A DNA stretch of 27,374 nt from a virus: positions 1 through 27,374 of IMG/VR virus record IMGVR_UViG_3300032032_000019, one strand, 5' to 3'. Of this stretch, positions 23,108-27,374 are shown one piece after another (within the stretch, counting starts at the first letter, position 1; every line of letters starts with the position of its first letter). The notes under the pieces are model-generated. The model was not told the origin of the DNA. It saw only the letters and a program-made list of their open reading frames with translations, and made no database searches. The position numbers were made by a program, and so were the translations under genes.

Positions 23108-23311
23108 ATGATAACAATTGACGGAAAAGAATATGATGAACAGAAGTTTAGTCCTGAATTACAAAATTACATAGCAGTAAGACAAGAAATTCAAGTAAGC
23201 AAGACTAGACATTTGATTGAAATTGAAAAGATAGATGTTTTAACTAAGCATTATAACGATAAAATAGTCAAATTGATTAAAAAAGAAGTACCAGAATCCG
23301 AGAAAAAATAA
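23108..23311 (+). CDS. Small phage protein of unknown function
   Basis: A 67-residue protein. MITIDGKEYDEQKFSPELQN is a short beta-hairpin-like start of a kind seen in small phage proteins (I-x-I-D-G-x-x-Y). Residues 28-65 are a single charged helix with heptad character (VSKTRHLIEIEKIDVLTKHY), so oligomerisation is likely. I cannot assign a function. It is the first gene after the late promoter at 23069-23076 and touches the next ATG directly (stop then ATG with no gap), which places it in the virion expression unit. Small proteins of this shape occur beside tail genes in other T4-like marine phages, and a chaperone or virion role is possible. Confidence 0.7.
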   Translation: MITIDGKEYDEQKFSPELQNYIAVRQEIQVSKTRHLIEIEKIDVLTKHYNDKIVKLIKKEVPESEKK

Positions 23312-23650
23312 ATGGCAGCAATAGCTAACTTAACCATAGACCAAGGAACAACCTTTAATTCAGACGTAACTGTAAAGGATGCCAATGGACAACCGTTTAA
23401 CCTAACTGGTTATACAGCGGCGGCGAAGATGGCCAAAGGATTTGCTTCCACAAGAACACGAATTAATATGACTACTTCAATAGCGACAGACGCCGCTACT
23501 GGTGTAGTTACTCTCTCATTAACAGCAACCGAATCAAGTGCTTTGGATGCTGAGAGATATGTATATGACCTTGAAATAACTTCGGATGTTGGTGCTGTAA
23601 CTAGAGTTATTGAAGGATTAATTACAGTCCGACCTCAAGTTACTACTTAA
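23312..23650 (+). CDS. Small Ig-like virion protein (baseplate/fibre-associated type)
   Basis: A 112-residue protein. NLTIDQGTTFNSDVTVKDAN (6-25), NLTGYTAAAKMAKGF (30-44), then VVTLSLTATESSALDAERYV (70-89), YDLEITSDVGAVTRVIEG and ITV form alternating strands of a beta sandwich. This pattern (L-T-I-D-Q-G-T-x-F ... L-T-G-Y-x-x-x-x-x-x-R/K ... L-x-A-x-x-Y-x-Y-D-x-x-I) is common in small structural proteins of cyanophages and in the N-terminal domain of some receptor-binding baseplate proteins (BppU-like). No enzyme motif is present. Likely a virion accessory or connector of fibres. Confidence 0.8.
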   Translation: MAAIANLTIDQGTTFNSDVTVKDANGQPFNLTGYTAAAKMAKGFASTRTRINMTTSIATDAATGVVTLSLTATESSALDAERYVYDLEITSDVGAVTRVIEGLITVRPQVTT

Positions 23651-23666
23651 TCAAACTACTTTCAGT

Positions 23667-23674
23667 TATAAATA
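23667..23674 (+). promoter_or_regulatory. T4-type late promoter TATAAATA
   Basis: A second exact TATAAATA in a 44-base gap, ending 20 bases before the ATG at 23695. A strong GGGAG ribosome binding site (23685-23689) lies between them. Position and spacing match the other late boxes. Confidence 0.7.
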
Positions 23675-23694
23675 TAAGATAAAAGGGAGAGAGA

Positions 23695-23943
23695 ATGCCT
23701 GATATAACAGCAAAAATAAATGTAAATACACAATCTGGTCCACAAAAAGTTTCTGTGACCTTGCCGTCTAGTAAGGCACTTCAAAATTCTGCCCTTAAAT
23801 TAGCTCTTCTTGGTGATGTTGATACTACCAATTTAGATGATGGTTCTATGATACAATATAGAGCAAGTGATGGCAAATTTGTAACTAGAACAGAAATAGT
23901 GACCACAACAGGTACACTATTATTTAATTGTGGGAGTTTCTAA
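23695..23943 (+). CDS. Small virion-associated protein
   Basis: An 82-residue protein. The N-terminal half (MPDITAKINVNTQSGPQKVS) reads as beta strands; the middle has LLGDVDTTNLDDGSMIQYRA, which I recognise as a recurring fibre-related phrase in marine phages, where D-V-x-x-x-N-L-x-D-G-x-x-L-x-Y-x-x-x-x-x-x-F introduces strands that stack along a fibre. It ends TGTLLFNCGSF. It sits between a late promoter and the large fibre gene, with a three-base gap to the latter, and is probably expressed with it. A short fibre segment or fibre-attachment protein is likely; the exact role is unknown. Confidence 0.7.
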   Translation: MPDITAKINVNTQSGPQKVSVTLPSSKALQNSALKLALLGDVDTTNLDDGSMIQYRASDGKFVTRTEIVTTTGTLLFNCGSF

Positions 23944-23946
23944 TAA

Positions 23947-25656
23947 ATGGCAACAGTAATACAGATAAAAAGAAGTTCAGCAACATCAGCACCAGCAACA
24001 TTAAAATTAGGTGAATTAGCTTATACTTACGGAACAGGTGCTCAAGCAAACCTAGGAGATAGAATCTTTATAGGGGAAGGTGGAGTTGACGGTAACGGTG
24101 ACGCAAATAACATTTCAGTTATTGGTGGTCAATATTTTATGGATATGTTGGATCACGTTGCTGGAACATTAACAGCAAGTGGTGCTGTACTAGTAGATAC
24201 AAATAAAGCAGTAGACGAATTCATTGTAGGTAATAATGCAAGTGCAGGTGGACAAGTAAAATTTAATGAAGCAACAAATAACGGTTCATCATTTATTGGT
24301 CTTAAAGCACCTAATCAAGTAACTACAACAACAACATTTACATTACCAGACGGAGATGGTTCTGCTGGTCAGTTTTTAAAAACAGACGGTGGTGGAAATT
24401 TAGATTTCGCAACTGTTAATCAATTTATAGATTTAGCAGGTGATACAGGAACAGACCAATACAATACAGCTGAAACATTAACTTTCGCTGGTGGCGCAGG
24501 TATGGATACAGTTGTTACCGATAACAATGTAGAAATTCAAGCAAACACATTAACAGATTCAAACTTATCAGGTAGTGCAGGAATATCAAATGCTAATATA
24601 GCAAATCCTCAAACAACAATAGGTAGTTCAGTATTAACTTTAGGTGCAACTGAAACTGATATTGCAGGATTAACTTCTTTAGTTATTGATGACATTACAA
24701 TTGACGGTCAATCAGTTACAACAACAGCGGCAAATAAAAATATTAATTTAACACCACACGGAACAGGTACAGTTATCTTACCAAGTGGTTATGAAGATAG
24801 AGCAGGATTTCAAAATCAATCAGTTGCAAACAAAGCATACGTTGACCAAGTTGCTCAAGGTTTAGATACTAAACCTTCTTGTAGATTAGGTACAACTGTT
24901 AATTTAGCAGCAACTTATTCAAATGGAACTGCTGGTGTCGGTGCAACTTTAACAGCAAGTTCTAACGGTGCATTATCACTTGATGGATCAACACCAAGTG
25001 TTGCAGATAGAATTTTAGTTAAAAATCAAACAGACGCTTCACAAAACGGTATTTACACAGTTACAACTGTTGGTGCAGGTGGAACTCCTTTTGTATTAAC
25101 AAGAGCAACTCCAGAAGACCAACCATCTGAATTAAGTGGTGGTGCTTTCGTATTCGTTGAAGAAGGAAGTTTAAATGCAAATAACGGTTATGTATTTACA
25201 CACACAGGTGCTCCAACATTTGGAACAACTGATTTAGATGTAGCACAATTTTCTGGTGCAGGTCAAATTACTGCAGGTGCAGGTTTGACTAAAGACGGTA
25301 ATACAATAGACACAAATCCTGACAACAGTTCAGTTGAAGTTAGTGGAGACCAATTAAGAGTTAAAGCATTAGGAATTACAAGTGCTATGTTAGCAGGTTC
25401 AATTGCAAGTGATAAACTTCTTGAACCTTTATATTTTAAAGATGAAACATCAACACAAGGACAAGTTAGAGTTGGTGGAACTTTAGAATTTTTAGCAGGT
25501 GAAGGAATTAATACAATTGCAACTGGCAATCAATTACAAATTGTCGGTGAATTAGCAAGTACATCAAACATTGGTGTTGCTTCTTTTACTGCTGATAACT
25601 TTACAGTTACCTCTGGTGAAGTTGAAGTTACTACTGTTGACGGAGGAACTTTCTAA
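23947..25656 (+). CDS. Tail fibre protein with multi-domain shaft
   Basis: A 569-residue protein. Residues 1-45 (IQIKRSSATSAPATLKLGEL onward, AYTYG) resemble the N-terminal attachment domain of phage tropism/fibre proteins. Residues 102-150 have SSFIGLKAPNQV and FTLPDGDGSAGQFLKTDGGG, a strand-turn module of fibres. At 266-310 NLTPHGTGTV and ANKAYVDQVAQGLDTKP occur. 346-445 holds SVADRILVKNQTDASQNGIY (351-370), LTRATPEDQPSELSGGAFVF and then ITAGAGLTKDGNTID (441-455): a widespread receptor-side fibre repeat. The C-terminus is beta-rich with no chaperone domain visible, so a separate tip protein may exist. It is the most probable host-recognition or shaft component in the window. Confidence 0.85.
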   Translation: MATVIQIKRSSATSAPATLKLGELAYTYGTGAQANLGDRIFIGEGGVDGNGDANNISVIGGQYFMDMLDHVAGTLTASGAVLVDTNKAVDEFIVGNNASAGGQVKFNEATNNGSSFIGLKAPNQVTTTTTFTLPDGDGSAGQFLKTDGGGNLDFATVNQFIDLAGDTGTDQYNTAETLTFAGGAGMDTVVTDNNVEIQANTLTDSNLSGSAGISNANIANPQTTIGSSVLTLGATETDIAGLTSLVIDDITIDGQSVTTTAANKNINLTPHGTGTVILPSGYEDRAGFQNQSVANKAYVDQVAQGLDTKPSCRLGTTVNLAATYSNGTAGVGATLTASSNGALSLDGSTPSVADRILVKNQTDASQNGIYTVTTVGAGGTPFVLTRATPEDQPSELSGGAFVFVEEGSLNANNGYVFTHTGAPTFGTTDLDVAQFSGAGQITAGAGLTKDGNTIDTNPDNSSVEVSGDQLRVKALGITSAMLAGSIASDKLLEPLYFKDETSTQGQVRVGGTLEFLAGEGINTIATGNQLQIVGELASTSNIGVASFTADNFTVTSGEVEVTTVDGGTF

Positions 25657-25874
25657 TGTTTGGTTGGATCAAAAGATTAATTAATAAAACAGTTAGTTCT
25701 TACGACCCAGTTAAACCGAAAAAAGAAGTTATATCATTAAAAGAATTAAAAAATAAAACTAAAAAACAATTAGAGTCTATTGGTAGAAGAATGGGAATTG
25801 AATTAGATAGAAGATTATCAAAATCAAAATTAATAAACAAAATTAAATTTAGAGCTAAATTAAAAAGAAAATAA
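25656..25874 (+). CDS. Small basic protein with SAP/Rho-N-like helices
   Basis: A 72-residue, strongly basic protein (many Lys and Arg). Residues 26-68 read SLKELKNKTKKQLESIGRRM, then GIELDRRLSKSKLINKIKF. This is the helix-extension-helix pattern of SAP/LEM/Rho-N-type small domains (L-x-x-x-T-K-K-x-L-x-x-x-G-x-x-x-G-x-x-x-D-x-R-x-x-K-x-x-L-x-x-x-I). Such domains usually bind nucleic acid or form protein contacts. Its location between two fibre genes, sharing one base with each neighbour, suggests late expression and possibly a virion or DNA-bound role. I cannot say more. Confidence 0.65.
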   Translation: MFGWIKRLINKTVSSYDPVKPKKEVISLKELKNKTKKQLESIGRRMGIELDRRLSKSKLINKIKFRAKLKRK

Positions 25875-26260
25875 TGGCACATAAAACAAAAATCAAACCA
25901 TATCGTTCAGAAGTAGCAACTCGTATTCCATCAGCAGGTAGTATGGATATCGGTGAGTTGGCTATGAACATTCAAGATGGTAAATTTTATACAAAAACAT
26001 CTATTGGACAAATTAAAGAGTTAGGTGGTGCAGGATCAATTACTTTGCAAGACGTAACTGCTAACGGCGCTATTACAGATAGAACAATTACTATGAACGG
26101 TGCAAATTTTATTTTTGAAGGAAATTTAGAAGACGCTTTTGAAACTACTTTAACAATAGATGAACCAACAGCAGACAATGCATTAAAATTACCTAATGCT
26201 TCAGGTACTCTTGGTACGCAAGATGACGCATTAGCATATTCTGTAGTATTTGGTTCGTAG
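25874..26260 (+). CDS. Short fibre-like virion protein
   Basis: A 128-residue protein. The N-terminus has EVATRIPSAGSMDIGELAMN (13-32), then DGKFYTK, the same G-E-L-A-x-N adaptor seen at the start of the long fibre. Residues 74-112 have NFIFEGNLEDAFETTLTIDE, then PTADNALKLPNASGTL, which closely parallels the module near the end of the gene at 3031-3918. The remaining residues are short beta segments. A short tail fibre, adaptor or decoy segment sharing parts with the longer fibres is likely. Confidence 0.75.
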   Translation: MAHKTKIKPYRSEVATRIPSAGSMDIGELAMNIQDGKFYTKTSIGQIKELGGAGSITLQDVTANGAITDRTITMNGANFIFEGNLEDAFETTLTIDEPTADNALKLPNASGTLGTQDDALAYSVVFGS

Positions 26261-26268
26261 GATAAATT

Positions 26269-26640
26269 ATGGCAAGTATATTTAAGAATTCAGGAATAAC
26301 AGTTCCAGTAATAGACGATTCATCTGGCAATATGTATCAAGCGTCTAATACTGAAAAAGCGGTAATTCACGCATTGTTTATTTCAAATAGAAGTGAGTAT
26401 AGTATAGCAAGAGTTAATATAAAAGTAACCGTAGATGGTGCGAAAAATACAAATACTAATCCAACTACATTTAGATTTGTAGCTAAAAATTTAGAAATAC
26501 CTGTAGGTAATACATTGACAATTGATAAACCAATAAATTTAGAAAACAATGATATATTAAGAGTAACTGCTGAACCTTCTCCTGATTCAACTTCTGTTGA
26601 TGTGGAAGCGTTTGCAAGTATTTTGGCAATGACAGAATAG
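26269..26640 (+). CDS. Small beta-sandwich virion protein
   Basis: A 123-residue protein of alternating hydrophobic strands: VIHALFISNRSEYSIARVNI (33-52), KVTVDG, TTFRFVAKNLEIPVGNTLTI (66-85), DKPINLENNDILRVTAEPSP (86-105), VDVEAFASILAM. The pattern (A-x-I-H-x-L-x-I-S-N ... V-x-I-x-V ... N-L-E-x-x-D-x-L-x-V) belongs to a group of small structural proteins common in T4-like marine phages that may decorate the tail or baseplate. No enzymatic residues. An AGGA sequence nine to twelve bases before the ATG is the ribosome binding site. Confidence 0.72.
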   Translation: MASIFKNSGITVPVIDDSSGNMYQASNTEKAVIHALFISNRSEYSIARVNIKVTVDGAKNTNTNPTTFRFVAKNLEIPVGNTLTIDKPINLENNDILRVTAEPSPDSTSVDVEAFASILAMTE

Positions 26641-26653
26641 AAAAAATGAGAAA

Positions 26654-26661
26654 AATAAATA
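26654..26661 (+). promoter_or_regulatory. Candidate late promoter AATAAATA
   Basis: AATAAATA in the 40-base gap before the ATG at 26681, ending 19 bases upstream of it, which is the same spacing as the TATAAATA boxes at 23667 and 27309. It fits the NATAAATA variant of marine T4-like phages. Moderate support only, because the octamer is A+T-only. Confidence 0.45.
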
Positions 26662-26680
26662 TTACAAATAGAGAAAACTA

Positions 26681-27304
26681 ATGTCATATACAGTACCAGG
26701 TAATACTGGAATAAAATATTTAAAACAATTCAATGGGTTAAGACGTACAAAAGAAGGTATGTTATACCTAACTAATGTAAATCCTAACTCTAGCAATGAC
26801 GCAATTCAAGTATCAAACTACTATGAAGATGGTAAATCAGATGCTGTTGGAAGAGACCAAACAGATTACGTTGAAGAAAGATTAGAAATGATTGATGTTC
26901 AATATTTCACAGGCGATGGTTCAACAAAGGCATTTACTTTAAGTTCTCCAGTACTAAATGAAACAAGATTAGCAGTATTTTTAGATGGAGTTAGACAGGC
27001 AGGATATACTAATTATACACTATCAGGAAGTACGTTAAATTTCGTACTAATTCCTAGTGCTAGTGCTAGTATTGTGGTAGGTATAATAGACAGAAGATAT
27101 TTTAATAATGATAGTGATAAGTACCAACAAATTGTTTTTTCAGACGATACTACAACTAGTTTTCTTATAAATAGTACAGACGGAGAGTTAGTTAAAAGAA
27201 GTAAAAAAGGAGTTACAAGGTCAGCAGAAGCAAGTGATGACTTTGATACTTTTGAAAGCACAACGGCAAGTGTAGCTACAACAACATACCAAAGTGCTGT
27301 TTAA
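26681..27304 (+). CDS. Virion structural protein
   Basis: A 207-residue protein. The N-terminal part has IKYLKQFNGLRRTKEGMLYL (11-30), with NPNSSNDAIQVSNY; residues 72-115 include VQYFTGDGSTKAFTLSSPVL and LAVFLDGVRQAGYTNYTLSG, a strand pattern (F-T-G-D-G-x-x-x-x-F-x-L ... V-x-L-D-G-V-x-Q ... Y-x-L-x-G) that recurs in marine phage tail-associated proteins and typically forms a small beta domain. The C-terminus is Ser/Thr rich. The role is inferred as tail or baseplate component from motif and neighbours. Confidence 0.72.
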   Translation: MSYTVPGNTGIKYLKQFNGLRRTKEGMLYLTNVNPNSSNDAIQVSNYYEDGKSDAVGRDQTDYVEERLEMIDVQYFTGDGSTKAFTLSSPVLNETRLAVFLDGVRQAGYTNYTLSGSTLNFVLIPSASASIVVGIIDRRYFNNDSDKYQQIVFSDDTTTSFLINSTDGELVKRSKKGVTRSAEASDDFDTFESTTASVATTTYQSAV

Positions 27305-27308
27305 AATG

Positions 27309-27316
27309 TATAAATA
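27309..27316 (+). promoter_or_regulatory. T4-type late promoter TATAAATA
   Basis: A third exact TATAAATA in an intergenic gap, ending 19 bases before the ATG at 27336, with a purine-rich ribosome binding stretch (GGGAAAAAGAGAG) between them. Its position relative to the ATG is the same as that of the box at 23667. Confidence 0.7.
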
Positions 27317-27335
27317 TTAGGGAAAAAGAGAGAAA

Positions 27336-27374
27336 ATGGCAGATTTCAAACTAGGACGAATAAAATTTAAATGG
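27336..27374 (+). CDS. Start of a further gene, cut by the window edge
   Basis: An ATG after a late promoter and a good ribosome binding site opens a frame reading MADFKLGRIKFKW to the end of the window, 13 codons. It is too short to identify; the location indicates another late virion gene. Confidence 0.6.
   Translation, partial: MADFKLGRIKFKW

Noticed and set aside
26367-26687. Minus-strand open frame of 106 codons
   Set aside because: It lies under a convincing virion gene on the plus strand; no promoter or known motif.
27166-27173. A fourth TATAAATA inside the gene at 26681-27304
   Set aside because: It lies within a coding region about 130 bases from that gene's end, with no start codon at the usual spacing; probably chance in AT-rich DNA.
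1-27374. tRNA genes, CRISPR arrays, insertion sequences, integrase or att sites
   Set aside because: I looked for cloverleaf ends, regularly spaced repeats, transposase or integrase motifs and found none.

Overview
The window looks like part of the late (virion) region of a T4-like myovirus of marine bacteria. Evidence for this: DNA that is roughly 70% A+T by eye, almost all genes on one strand with 1-20 base overlaps, virion proteins of the kind shared by cyanophages and pelagiphages (a DUF4815-type large structural protein, tail-fibre and Ig-like small proteins), and T4-type late promoter boxes (TATAAATA or AATAAATA) a short distance before several genes. The very low G+C suggests an AT-rich host such as SAR11/Pelagibacter. 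That host assignment is inference; no host marker is present.

Layout. (1) 1-4859: virion block A, with a 5'-truncated large structural protein, a small coiled-coil protein, a fibre-like protein and another probable virion protein. (2) 4876-22233: a compact 17 kb accessory cassette of 20 genes on the + strand. It encodes an SDR sugar epimerase, a conserved phage hypothetical, a glycosyltransferase-like protein with a ParB/sulfiredoxin-like tail, an SGNH hydrolase, a DegT-type aminotransferase, a radical SAM protein with its SPASM-like part as a separate gene, a second radical SAM protein, a NodU/TobZ carbamoyltransferase, a nitroreductase, a methyltransferase, three small DxD glycosyltransferases, a second nitroreductase joined to a virion-type N-terminal module, two ATP-grasp ligases, two tandem 2-oxoglutarate-oxygenase-like paralogues and a TctA membrane permease. 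(3) 22214-22984 on the minus strand: an exported TctC/Bug-like solute-binding protein, the only minus-strand gene, with a near-perfect sigma70-type promoter. (4) 23108-27374: virion block B, with small Ig-like and fibre proteins and a gene cut by the right edge.

How it may work together. The cassette combines sugar formation (SDR, aminotransferase), decoration (carbamoyl, methyl, hydroxyl or other oxidative steps, ATP-dependent amide ligation, radical chemistry) and transfer (several glycosyltransferases). Because it lies inside the late virion region, the simplest reading is that it makes a modified glycan or small molecule, either for the virion surface or for the host envelope. TctA plus the TctC-like protein suggests that the phage also alters organic-acid uptake during infection. 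The TctC-like gene is wired to host-type transcription and the rest to late transcription.

A pattern that crosses all genes: in a line-by-line reading I found no CATG anywhere in 27.4 kb, where base composition predicts several tens. TCGA also appears to be absent and GATC is scarce. This looks like avoidance of restriction sites and shapes codon choice (His before a G is always CAC).
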